64,000 nucleotides of DNA from Pedobacter sp. L105. GTDB taxonomy: Bacteria; Bacteroidota; Bacteroidia; Sphingobacteriales; Sphingobacteriaceae. The stretch is taken from assembly GCF_009765875.1 (NCBI RefSeq), contig NZ_LMUP01000002.1:620001-684000 (forward strand). Reading direction: 5' to 3'. Under the pieces are notes generated by a model. It saw nothing but the letters and a program-made list of their open reading frames with translations, had not been told where the DNA came from and did not search any database. A program made the position numbers and the translations under genes. This document shows positions 17,798-25,148 of the stretch, in pieces. Each line of letters opens with the position of its first letter. Within the stretch, counting starts at the first letter, position 1.

Positions 17798-17885
17798 AAA
17801 AAATGACTGTACTGTTTTGCAGCTGGAATAATGCTGCGCTGCGCTTGCAAGAGTCCGAGGCTGCAAAACAGTACAGTCATTTTTT
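17798..17885 (-). repeat. Long hairpin repeat B (long-loop type), two-way terminator
   Basis: Arms 17798-17822 and 17861-17885 pair perfectly over 25 bp, starting with six A and ending with a T-run. The 38-nt loop at 17823-17860 includes GCGCTTGCAAGAGTCC and matches the loop of the repeat at 44295-44382 in 34 of 38 positions, while the stems differ. On the left flank TCTAGCTTCGCT (17785-17796) is the reverse complement of the tag seen beside the repeats near 6.0, 44.6 and 63.4 kb, so this copy is inverted. Confidence 0.9.
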
Positions 17886-18157
17886 TAAAGATCATCCATT
17901 GCAGGGAGTATATAGCATGAGCCCTAATGCCCCAATGAGTTTGCACATTGCTAGAAATATACAGATCATCAGCTATAAGCCGTATTCAGCAATTAGTTTT
18001 ACCATTCCTAAATGAAGTCAACCTTATTAGCTGATTATTTGTTAATGCTACATCCCATACAAATTCACATCTCTAAGGTTCTATTTCGAACTAACAATTA
18101 CGAAGGATGCCATATAATCGGCCAGTCTTGAAAATCTCCAGGTAAATCTTTTTGAAG

Positions 18158-18363
18158 GTCATCCATTGAAGGGCCCTAAACCAGCCTATGGAAGACTTCC
18201 AGACACTTCCCCGCGGATTATCCAGTAGAAATCACACCAGAACGTCCTCCTCTTGATTATTCCACTAAGAAAACCAGCATGTAATATGATGACCTAGATC
18301 ATCCATTGCTGGGTCTTAGACCAACCTTTGGAAAACCTCCAGACAATCCCCCTGATTACTCCA
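18158..18363. repeat. Two degenerate 66-67 bp direct repeats
   Basis: Copy 1 (18158-18224) and copy 2 (18298-18363) share the order TCATCCATTG, GGxCxTAxACCA, CCTxTGGAA, CTTCCAGACA/CCTCCAGACA, TCCCC and GATTAxxCCA, with one 1-nt length change. A 17-nt fragment of the start, GATCATCCATTGCAGGG, recurs at 17890-17906. Read in one plus-strand frame both copies give [GD]HPL-x-G-x-x-P-type peptides, so this may be debris of a repeated small coding unit. Confidence 0.65.
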
Positions 18364-18364
18364 C

Positions 18365-18452
18365 AAAAAAACCAGTATATACTATGACGGCCTAGCGTCT
18401 TGCGAGCGAAGCGAAGCATTATGCAGCCGGAATAGTATATACTGGTTTTTTT
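18365..18452 (+). repeat. Long hairpin repeat C (long-loop type)
   Basis: Arms 18365-18385 and 18432-18452 pair perfectly over 21 bp, with seven A at the left end and seven T at the right. The 46-nt loop holds an inner CGGC/GCCG helix and TCTTGCGAGCG...AGCATTAT, which aligns with the reverse complement of the loop in repeat B. The outside tag found beside other copies is missing here. Confidence 0.85.
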
Positions 18453-18475
18453 GAAAGATAATCTCCTCCCAAAAA

Positions 18476-18892
18476 CTAATTATGGATAGCGTATGAAAAT
18501 TTTATTGTTGCCGAGCGGCCAATGATATTAGAAACCGAACAGTATTTTTCAAAAGTAAGATCCAGGGCGCGCTCTACCTTTTGCACATTTAGTGCGCCAT
18601 ACAAATCAAAGTGAATATCGATCACATCAAATATAGCAGGTACCTCATCATCTTTACGGGTAGCGTTGATCTTAATCTTCACATCGTCCAACGGCTCTTT
18701 TTGTTTTGTCAGTACGTTGATCATGTCAATCCCACTGCATCCACCCAAACCTACCAGCAGCATTTCCATTGGCCTGAAACCTTTACCTTCTCCGCCAATC
18801 GCCGGATTTGCATCCAGTTCAACTGTTTGCCCCACTGAGTTTTCAGCTTCGAAATTAAATTTATCGTTTTTACGAATTAAGTTGATCTCCAT
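18476..18892 (-). CDS. OsmC family protein
   Basis: A 138-residue OsmC/Ohr-fold protein. These enzymes use paired Cys to reduce organic hydroperoxides. GLGGCSGIDMI (Cys52) and EKYCSVSN (Cys118) supply both Cys. The sequence resembles the YhfA-like branch more than classic OsmC, so its substrate may not be a peroxide. It starts 5 bp after the ispE stop on the same strand, so the two are one transcription unit ending at the repeat-rich gap. Confidence 0.88.
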   Translation of the reverse strand: MEINLIRKNDKFNFEAENSVGQTVELDANPAIGGEGKGFRPMEMLLVGLGGCSGIDMINVLTKQKEPLDDVKIKINATRKDDEVPAIFDVIDIHFDLYGALNVQKVERALDLTFEKYCSVSNIIGRSATIKFSYAIHN

Positions 18893-18897
18893 AAATT

Positions 18898-19701
18898 CTA
18901 AATGTTATAAAACACCCTGTTGTCTTTTTCTAATTCCGGCAAAGTAACCGCTTGTTCAAATATCGCAAAAACACTGGAACCGCTACCGCTCATCAATGCA
19001 AATGTGGCACCAGCGTGATAAAGCCCTTCCTTTATCCCCTTAATCCAGGGATATTTTGAAAAAATCATTTCCTCAAAATCATTTTTCAAATGCGCTTTCC
19101 AATCGCAAAGCGGCAAATTTATCAATTCTTTCAAACTGGTTTCAGGAGCAGCCGGCTTTAATCCTGCAAAAGCATCAGCCGTAGAAACATGGATGGGAGG
19201 TTTTACCAGTACTAAAAAATAGGAAGAAAGATCTATGGTTACCGGAGAGAACTCATCTCCCCTTCCTTCCGCATACGCAGGTGTATTCGCGATAAAAAAA
19301 GCACAGTCGGCCCCAAGCACCCGGGCGTAATCTTCCATTTGAAGAACCGATAATCTCAGTTTGAATTTATCATTGAGCAATTTGATCAGGAAAGCCGCAT
19401 CGGCAGATCCTCCGCCCAGCCCTGCACCTACCGGGATATTTTTCAGTAAAGTGATTTGTACAGGAGGAAGATCAAAATCCTTTTTCAGCAAATGATAAGC
19501 TTTCAGACAAATGTTATCTGTCACCTCCCCGGGAATATCAATTCCTTTGATCACACAGGAAGTTTCATCCGCATCAGTGATTTCTACGGCATCGTGAATC
19601 TTTACCGGATAAAAAACCGTTTCCAGGTTATGATAACCATCAGTCCTTTTTTCAGTGATGTTTAAACCCAGATTGATTTTTGCGTTGGCGAATACAAGCA
19701 T
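18898..19701 (-). CDS. ispE: 4-diphosphocytidyl-2-C-methyl-D-erythritol kinase (IspE)
   Basis: A GHMP-family kinase that phosphorylates CDP-methylerythritol in the MEP route to isoprenoids. The 267 residues show FANAKINLGL at the N-terminus (Lys8), the ATP-binding glycine loop IPVGAGLGGGSADAA (89-103), RVLGADCAFF, and the C-terminal LMSGSGSSVFAIF. It is the first gene of a two-gene unit with the OsmC-like gene. Its upstream region faces the thymidylate synthase promoter across 227 bp. Confidence 0.95.
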   Translation of the reverse strand: MLVFANAKINLGLNITEKRTDGYHNLETVFYPVKIHDAVEITDADETSCVIKGIDIPGEVTDNICLKAYHLLKKDFDLPPVQITLLKNIPVGAGLGGGSADAAFLIKLLNDKFKLRLSVLQMEDYARVLGADCAFFIANTPAYAEGRGDEFSPVTIDLSSYFLVLVKPPIHVSTADAFAGLKPAAPETSLKELINLPLCDWKAHLKNDFEEMIFSKYPWIKGIKEGLYHAGATFALMSGSGSSVFAIFEQAVTLPELEKDNRVFYNI

Positions 19702-19893
19702 TTATGTGAAATCTTAAAACACAAATTTAGAAAATCGCAGCGTTCAATGTGCAATTTTGCAAACATAAAAGTATTAACAACGTCAATACACTCTGCTCAG
19801 CACACTTTTCTAAATTTTGAACCTTGATTAAAATTCCAAAATCATTAATCAGAGATGTGAATAAAATCTAAAACACTGTTTACATTTTTGTTT

Positions 19894-19901
19894 TAGCTTT
19901 G
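19894..19901 (+). promoter_or_regulatory. -7 box (TAGCTTTG) for thyA-folA
   Basis: TAGCTTTG fits TAnnTTTG and would give a leader of about 20 nt before the thyA ATG at 19929. This box overlaps an in-frame TTG at 19899, which rules that codon out as the start. Confidence 0.55.
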
Positions 19902-19928
19902 TATCTTAAGCAAAAGCTTATTCATATC

Positions 19929-20723
19929 ATGAAACAATATCTGGATTTAATGCAGCACGTGCTGGATACTGGTGCACAGAAACACGACAGGACAGGAACA
20001 GGAACCATCAGCGTATTCGGTTACCAGATGCGTTTTAACCTGCAGGAAGGTTTCCCAATGGTCACCACCAAAAAATTACACCTGAAATCTATCATTCATG
20101 AACTGATCTGGTTTTTGAGTGGTGATACCAATATCAAATACTTAAAAGACAATGGCGTGAAGATATGGGACGAATGGGCAGATGAAAACGGTGAACTAGG
20201 ACCAGTATATGGTTCACAATGGCGTTCATGGCCTACTCCTGATGGCAGACATATCGATCAGATCAGCAAAATCATACAAACTATTAAAACTAATCCAGAT
20301 TCCAGAAGGATCATTGTTTCTGCCTGGAACGTAGCAGACATCGACCAGATGGCACTGCCTCCATGCCATGCATTTTTTCAGTTTTATGTAGCAGATGGTA
20401 AATTAAGCTGCCAGCTCTACCAGAGAAGTGCAGATATATTTTTGGGGGTACCATTTAATATTGCATCTTACGCTTTGCTTACCATGATGGTGGCACAAGT
20501 GTGTAACCTGGAGTATGGCGACTTTATCCATACCCTCGGTGATGCGCATTTGTACAACAATCATATTGAGCAGGCAAAACTGCAATTAAGCAGGGACCTT
20601 AAACCCTTACCTGTAATGGAAATTAACCCAGACGTGAAGGATATCTTCAGTTTTAAATTTGAAGACTTCAGCCTTAAAAACTACGAACCACATCCGCATA
20701 TTAAAGCTGCAGTTGCTGTATGA
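19929..20723 (+). CDS. thyA: Thymidylate synthase
   Basis: Makes dTMP from dUMP with methylenetetrahydrofolate as carbon donor and reductant, giving dihydrofolate. From ATG 19929 the protein has 264 residues, the same as E. coli ThyA, and starts [15 protein letters not shown] as that family does. The nucleophile is Cys146 in [34 protein letters not shown] and DAHLYNNH are intact. An upstream in-frame TTG was rejected because it lies in the promoter box. The stop overlaps the folA start by 4 bp, coupling the enzyme to the one that recycles its dihydrofolate. Confidence 0.97.
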   Translation: MKQYLDLMQHVLDTGAQKHDRTGTGTISVFGYQMRFNLQEGFPMVTTKKLHLKSIIHELIWFLSGDTNIKYLKDNGVKIWDEWADENGELGPVYGSQWRSWPTPDGRHIDQISKIIQTIKTNPDSRRIIVSAWNVADIDQMALPPCHAFFQFYVADGKLSCQLYQRSADIFLGVPFNIASYALLTMMVAQVCNLEYGDFIHTLGDAHLYNNHIEQAKLQLSRDLKPLPVMEINPDVKDIFSFKFEDFSLKNYEPHPHIKAAVAV

Positions 20724-21205
20724 TCGTTTCAAGTATTGTAGCCACTGCCGAAAATAACGGTATAGGAAAAGACAACCAATTGTTATGGCGCCTTCCGGCC
20801 GACCTTAAACATTTCAAAGATATCACCACTGGGCACACCGTGATCATGGGGCGCAAAACTTTCGACTCTGTTGGAAAACCCCTTCCAAACAGGAGGAATA
20901 TCGTTGTTACCCGTAAAAGCGGACTGGAAATATCAGGTGCAGAAGTAGTAAACACGATAGAGGCTGCTTTAGCACTCTGTGACGACAATGAAGAAGTATT
21001 TATTGTTGGCGGTGCCGAGATCTACAAAATGGCCATGCCCCTGACAGACAAAATTTATTTAACTGTAGTGCACGGAACTTTTGATGCTGACACCTTTTTT
21101 CCGCCAATTGATCCGGAAATATGGAAAGAAACTGACGTTGTCAATCATGAACCGGATGAAAAAAATGCTTACGCATACACATTTTCAACCCTTCTCCGTA
21201 AATAG
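20720..21205 (+). CDS. folA: Dihydrofolate reductase
   Basis: Reduces dihydrofolate to tetrahydrofolate with NADPH, the target of trimethoprim. The 161 residues carry the family motifs [20 protein letters not shown] (near 8-27), [21 protein letters not shown] in two adjoining parts, and [10 protein letters not shown] near 95-104. It begins with ATGA overlapping the thyA stop, so translation is coupled. The usual acidic active-site residue appears as the Asp in PADLKHF. Confidence 0.96.
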   Translation: MIVSSIVATAENNGIGKDNQLLWRLPADLKHFKDITTGHTVIMGRKTFDSVGKPLPNRRNIVVTRKSGLEISGAEVVNTIEAALALCDDNEEVFIVGGAEIYKMAMPLTDKIYLTVVHGTFDADTFFPPIDPEIWKETDVVNHEPDEKNAYAYTFSTLLRK

Positions 21206-21259
21206 TATCATATCCCTAATAAATATTATAGAAGGCTGACTATTAATTAAAAAATTAAT

Positions 21260-21267
21260 TAGATTTG
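21260..21267 (+). promoter_or_regulatory. -7 box (TAGATTTG) for secDF
   Basis: TAGATTTG fits TAnnTTTG. Transcription from about 21273 would leave a leader of about 45 nt before the secDF ATG at 21319. No -33 TTG is evident. Confidence 0.45.
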
Positions 21268-21318
21268 CCGACTTGTTGAAAAAAATATACAGCATAGACA
21301 AATAACTACAAACAAAAA

Positions 21319-24276
21319 ATGCAAGGTAAAGGTTTCATTAAATTTATGGCAATACTATTAGGTATTGTCTGCGTGTATTCACTCTCGTTCAATCTCGTTA
21401 CGTCGAAGGTAGAAAAAGACGCTAAAGCGTATGCCAAAGGCGACCAGGTTAAGGAAAAAGCTTATTTGGATTCCATGTCAACTGTTCCAGTTTATCCGGT
21501 ATTCGGATTTGACTACCAGTTCTGCAAAGGAAAAGAAGTCAATCTGGGTCTTGACCTTAAAGGCGGTATGAACGTAACGATGGAAATTTCGTTAGGTGAA
21601 CTGGTAAAATCTTTAGCTAACCATACTGACGATGCTAATTTCAACAAAGCATTATCTACTGCACAAACGCAGTTAAACGCAGGTGGTAAAGATTTCATCG
21701 GTTTATTCGTAAACGATTTTGAGAAAATCAGCCCTAATGCAAAATTAGTAGATTTCTTCTCTAACCAGGATAATGCGCAACAGCTGAAAGGCAACGCCAG
21801 CAATGCTGATGTTAAAAGTTATTTAGAAAAAGAAGCAACCAGCGCAATCGACCGTTCGTTCATCATCATCAGAAGTCGTATCGATGGATTTGGTGTTGTG
21901 AGTCCGAACATGCAGAAACAAGAAGGTACTAACCGTATCCTGATTGAGATGCCAGGTGTGCAGGACAAAGAACGTGTTCATAAATTATTACAGGGATCAG
22001 CAGAATTACAATTCTGGCAGGTGTATCAAAATGAAGAGACTTACTCGATCATGGAGAACATCAACAAAACTCTTGCTGCTACGCTGAAAGATACTACTGC
22101 TACAGCAGGACTGAAAGATACTACTGCTGCTAAAGGCAAAAGTGTTCTGGCCGGACTGGCAAAAAAATCTACCAGCAAAGATTCGCTTGATGTAAAAACA
22201 AAAGAACTTTCAAAAACAAACCCGTTATTCGCGGTTTTAAATATCCCTACCTACCAGGCACAAAACGGACAGACTTCTTTACGTCCGGGACCAACTGTTG
22301 GATGGGTAGCACAAAAAGATACAGCTAAAGTTAATTCTTATTTCAGATTACCTCAGATTGCTGCCATCGTTCCTCAGAGCTTCAAATTTATGTGGAGCGT
22401 AAGACCGATGGATGGTACTAAGGTTTTTGAATTGTATGCAATAAAATCTGTTAACCCTGATGGAAAACCTGACTTAGGTGGTGAAGCGATCAGCGATGCC
22501 CGTCATGATTACGATCAGAAAGGTAAACCGGAAGTAACCATGTACATGACTGGTGAAGGTGCACAGAAATGGAAAAAAATTACTGCTGAAGCTTCTGCTG
22601 ATGCAAACAATAAAAAATCTATCGCTATTGTTCTGGATAATGCAGTTTACTCTGCTCCTACTGTTCAAAATGAAATCCCTAACGGTATCTCTTCGATCAC
22701 AGGTAATTTTACTGTAAATGAAACACAGGATTTAGCAAACATCTTAAAAGCAGGTAAACTACCAGCTCCGGCACGTATCGTTGGTGAGTTCGTTGTTGGT
22801 CCTTCATTGGGACAGGCAGCAATCGACAATGGTTTACTTTCCTTTGTACTGGCATTCGTAGTGATCCTGATCTTTATGGCGCTGTATTACAACAAAGCCG
22901 GATGGGTAGCTAACCTTGCCTTAGTGATCAACTTGTTCTTCATCATGGGTATCCTGGTTTCACTGGGTGCAGTGCTGACTTTACCTGGTATCGCCGGTAT
23001 CATTTTGGTAATCGGTTTATCAGTGGATGCGAACATCCTGATCTTTGAACGTGTCAGGGAAGAACTGAACAACGGAAAAAGTACAGCTGCTTCCATCAAA
23101 GAAGGTTTCAAACATGCAATGCCTTCTATCATTGACTCCAACGTAACGATCCTGATCTTAGGTATTATCCTTTACATATTCGGTAGCGGTCCTGTTCAGG
23201 GTTTCGCCACTACTTTAGTAATTGGTATCCTGTCATCTTTATTCTGTGCAGTGTTGATCTCACGTTTAGTGTTCGAAGGATTACTGAATAAAAACGCAAA
23301 TATCACTTTCGGTAATAAAGCGACTATTCACGCTTTCAAAAACATCGCGTTCGACTTTGTAGGACGCAGAAAGATCTATTACACTATTTCTTCGATCATC
23401 ATCCTTTTAGGTATCGTTTTCTACTTCAAAAACGGCGGTTTAAGGTTAGGTATCGATTTTAAAGGTGGAAGAACCTACATCGTTCATTTCGACAAAGGAA
23501 TGGATACTGAAGATGTGAAATCTAAACTGGCACCAAGCTTTAAACATGAAGAACTTCAGGTTAAAACAGCAGGCAGCACAAGCGATCTGAAAATCACCAC
23601 TACTTATTTGATTACAGACCAGGATCCTGGTGCAGATAAATTAGTAGAAGATGCATTAAAATCTGGTTTAGCTCAAACAGGTGTTAAATACTCCATTGAA
23701 AGTAACCAGAAAGTTGGACCTATCATTGCGAGCGATTTAGTTTACCATGCTTATGGAGCCATCCTGTTCTCATGTTTAGTGATGTTTATCTACATCATTG
23801 TACGATTTAAAAAACTGAACTATGGTTTAGGTGCTGTTATTGCCCTTTTCCATGATGTTTTACTGGTACTATCGTTCTATACCATCCTTGATGGTGTATT
23901 ACCATTCTCTCTGGAGATTGGTCAGGACTTTATTGCAGCAATCTTAACAGTAATGTCTTATACAATGACTGAAACAGTAGTTGTGTTTGACCGTATCCGT
24001 GAGAAACTGGCTGAAGCTGGTAAAGAAGACTTATACGGTAAAGAACGTGATACCCTGATCAACTTTGCGCTGAACAGTACTTTAAGTCGTACTATCTTAA
24101 CTTCGTTAACGGTATTCTTTGTATTGTTGGTGATCTTCATCTTCGGTGGTGAGAGTATCCGCGGATTTATCTTCGCCCTGTTGATCGGTCGTATCATCGG
24201 TACTTACTCTTCATTATGTATCTCTACCCCTATCGTAATCGATTTAGGACAAAAGAAACCAAAACAACTAACCTAA
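21319..24276 (+). CDS. secDF: Fused protein-export membrane protein SecDF
   Basis: A single 985-residue protein joining SecD and SecF, which use the proton gradient to pull proteins through SecYEG. Twelve membrane helices are expected: one at the N-terminus, five after the large SecD periplasmic domain (about residues 500-650), one at about 690, and five near the end. LGLDLKGGMNV and LGIDFKGGRTYIV are the paired D1/D4 motifs; GLSVDANILIFERVREE and SYTMTETVVVFDRIREK are the paired D5/D6 motifs. A Thr/Lys/Ala-rich insert at about 245-305 includes a short DNA-level tandem repeat. A strong terminator follows. Confidence 0.96.
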   Translation: MQGKGFIKFMAILLGIVCVYSLSFNLVTSKVEKDAKAYAKGDQVKEKAYLDSMSTVPVYPVFGFDYQFCKGKEVNLGLDLKGGMNVTMEISLGELVKSLANHTDDANFNKALSTAQTQLNAGGKDFIGLFVNDFEKISPNAKLVDFFSNQDNAQQLKGNASNADVKSYLEKEATSAIDRSFIIIRSRIDGFGVVSPNMQKQEGTNRILIEMPGVQDKERVHKLLQGSAELQFWQVYQNEETYSIMENINKTLAATLKDTTATAGLKDTTAAKGKSVLAGLAKKSTSKDSLDVKTKELSKTNPLFAVLNIPTYQAQNGQTSLRPGPTVGWVAQKDTAKVNSYFRLPQIAAIVPQSFKFMWSVRPMDGTKVFELYAIKSVNPDGKPDLGGEAISDARHDYDQKGKPEVTMYMTGEGAQKWKKITAEASADANNKKSIAIVLDNAVYSAPTVQNEIPNGISSITGNFTVNETQDLANILKAGKLPAPARIVGEFVVGPSLGQAAIDNGLLSFVLAFVVILIFMALYYNKAGWVANLALVINLFFIMGILVSLGAVLTLPGIAGIILVIGLSVDANILIFERVREELNNGKSTAASIKEGFKHAMPSIIDSNVTILILGIILYIFGSGPVQGFATTLVIGILSSLFCAVLISRLVFEGLLNKNANITFGNKATIHAFKNIAFDFVGRRKIYYTISSIIILLGIVFYFKNGGLRLGIDFKGGRTYIVHFDKGMDTEDVKSKLAPSFKHEELQVKTAGSTSDLKITTTYLITDQDPGADKLVEDALKSGLAQTGVKYSIESNQKVGPIIASDLVYHAYGAILFSCLVMFIYIIVRFKKLNYGLGAVIALFHDVLLVLSFYTILDGVLPFSLEIGQDFIAAILTVMSYTMTETVVVFDRIREKLAEAGKEDLYGKERDTLINFALNSTLSRTILTSLTVFFVLLVIFIFGGESIRGFIFALLIGRIIGTYSSLCISTPIVIDLGQKKPKQLT
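22083..22133 (+). repeat. Short tandem repeat inside secDF
   Basis: CTGAAAGATACTACTGCT occurs twice, 27 bp apart, and encodes a doubled LKDTTA unit in the periplasmic SecD insert. The reading frame is kept. Confidence 0.7.
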
Positions 24277-24309
24277 GCAATCTGGTAAAGTTTTTATTAT
24301 TCATACAAT

Positions 24310-24348
24310 GGCCCCAAAAAGTGAAACACTATTTGGGGCCTTTTTTTT
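24310..24348 (+). terminator. Rho-independent terminator of secDF
   Basis: GGCCCCAAA (24310-24318) pairs with TTTGGGGCC (24332-24340), followed by eight T. Confidence 0.9.
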
Positions 24349-24514
24349 ATAGACAAGAATTAAGAACGTAAAGATGTATCTGGGTTTAAACCTGTACAAT
24401 AGCATCAGCCAATACTCAATTTCAGACTGATCAACTGACAATCAAATCAAGAATCTGTTATCTGAAATGATTCTGAGATCGAAGAACACTAATTCAACTA
24501 ATATTATAAAAGAT

Positions 24515-24573
24515 AAAATGAGCATAATGCAACGAGCCCGATGACATCGGGCTCGTTGCATTATGCTCATTTT
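24515..24573. terminator. 29-bp perfect palindrome, two-way terminator
   Basis: Arms 24515-24543 and 24545-24573 are perfectly complementary with a single-base centre, so in RNA the loop must open to 3-5 nt. It begins AAAA and ends TTTT, fitting termination of both the secDF message and the convergent small gene. It lacks the conserved loop of the other long hairpins in the window. Confidence 0.8.
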
Positions 24574-24619
24574 TTGTGCAATCAATTTTTGCAGCCTTCT
24601 CTAAATTAAATTGGAGTTT

Positions 24620-25048
24620 TTAATTTACCCGAATAGCAGAAACTTTACCATCCAAACCATTATGATGATGAAAATCAACTTTAACATTTGCATCTTCATA
24701 TGATGTTTCAAATGAAGATACGGTGATGCTTGAAACAAGCGATTTCACCGTAATAATGCAATAATCATCGCTTGCATCACCAGCAGGAGCATCATAAACT
24801 GAGATTGCGGCACCAACCCTAACATTTTGTAGAATTAATGATTTCGCTTCATCATTAGCACCGATGTTAGAAGGAGTCTTGTCCTTTAGATTGTAAAATT
24901 GCCCTGAAGCATCAGTAATAGTGGCAACTGTGTTTTGTGTCCCACCGTTTCCTTCTTTAAAAATCAAAGTTCCAGATTGGGCGTTTGCATTGGTAGAGAT
25001 TGCAAAGAAAACTCCTGCAACCGCTAAGACTTTTAATAAATTTTTCAT
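24620..25048 (-). CDS. Small secreted protein, unknown function
   Basis: A 142-residue exported protein: a signal peptide (MKNLLKVLAVAGVFFAISTN) with cleavage likely after ANAQ, then about 118 residues rich in beta-strand, Ser, Asp and Gly. The stretches LIFKEGNGG and ISVYDAPAGDASDDYCIITV look loosely like beta/gamma-crystallin Greek-key units, but the match is weak. It is divergent from the large barrel protein gene across 100 bp of very AT-rich DNA with an inverted repeat. I do not recognise the family. Confidence 0.75.
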   Translation of the reverse strand: MKNLLKVLAVAGVFFAISTNANAQSGTLIFKEGNGGTQNTVATITDASGQFYNLKDKTPSNIGANDEAKSLILQNVRVGAAISVYDAPAGDASDDYCIITVKSLVSSITVSSFETSYEDANVKVDFHHHNGLDGKVSAIRVN

Positions 25049-25107
25049 ACAATATAAATTAGGTTTAAAATATAGATCTAAGTTATAGAATAAAATTAAA
25101 TAACAAA

Positions 25108-25141
25108 ATAATTATATAATTATTTTTATAATTATATAATT
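25108..25141. promoter_or_regulatory. AT-only inverted repeat before the barrel gene
   Basis: AATTATATAATTAT (25110-25123) and ATAATTATATAATT (25128-25141) form a perfect 14-bp inverted repeat with a TTTT centre; the unit ATAATTATATAATT also recurs directly 20 bp apart. It ends 7 nt before the ATG at 25149. It could be an operator or simply AT-rich sequence. Confidence 0.4.
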
Positions 25142-25148
25142 TAGCGGA

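Larger units (their letters stand above)
17763..18475. other. 713-bp convergent gap rich in repeats
   Basis: Between two convergent gene ends this gap holds two long hairpins (17798-17885 and 18365-18452), two degenerate 66-67 bp direct repeats (18158-18224 and 18298-18363), and a 17-nt fragment of the same repeat at 17890-17906. No credible gene was found; open frames crossing the hairpins are a by-product of their symmetry. Confidence 0.7.
24277..24619. other. 343-bp convergent gap with two terminators
   Basis: This gap between secDF and the small secreted-protein gene holds a classic terminator at 24310-24348 and a near-perfect long palindrome at 24515-24573. The 160 bases between them show nothing recognisable. 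Confidence 0.6.

Noticed and set aside
17734..18015. Open frames on both strands across hairpin B
   Set aside because: They run through the palindrome and exist because its arms mirror each other; no family resemblance and no sensible start context.
17763..18475. CRISPR array in the repeat-rich gap
   Set aside because: Repeats are few, degenerate and not evenly spaced, and no cas genes are in the window.
19899..19928. Earlier TTG start for thyA
   Set aside because: The codon lies within the TAGCTTTG promoter box, and ATG 19929 gives the exact length and start of known ThyA.
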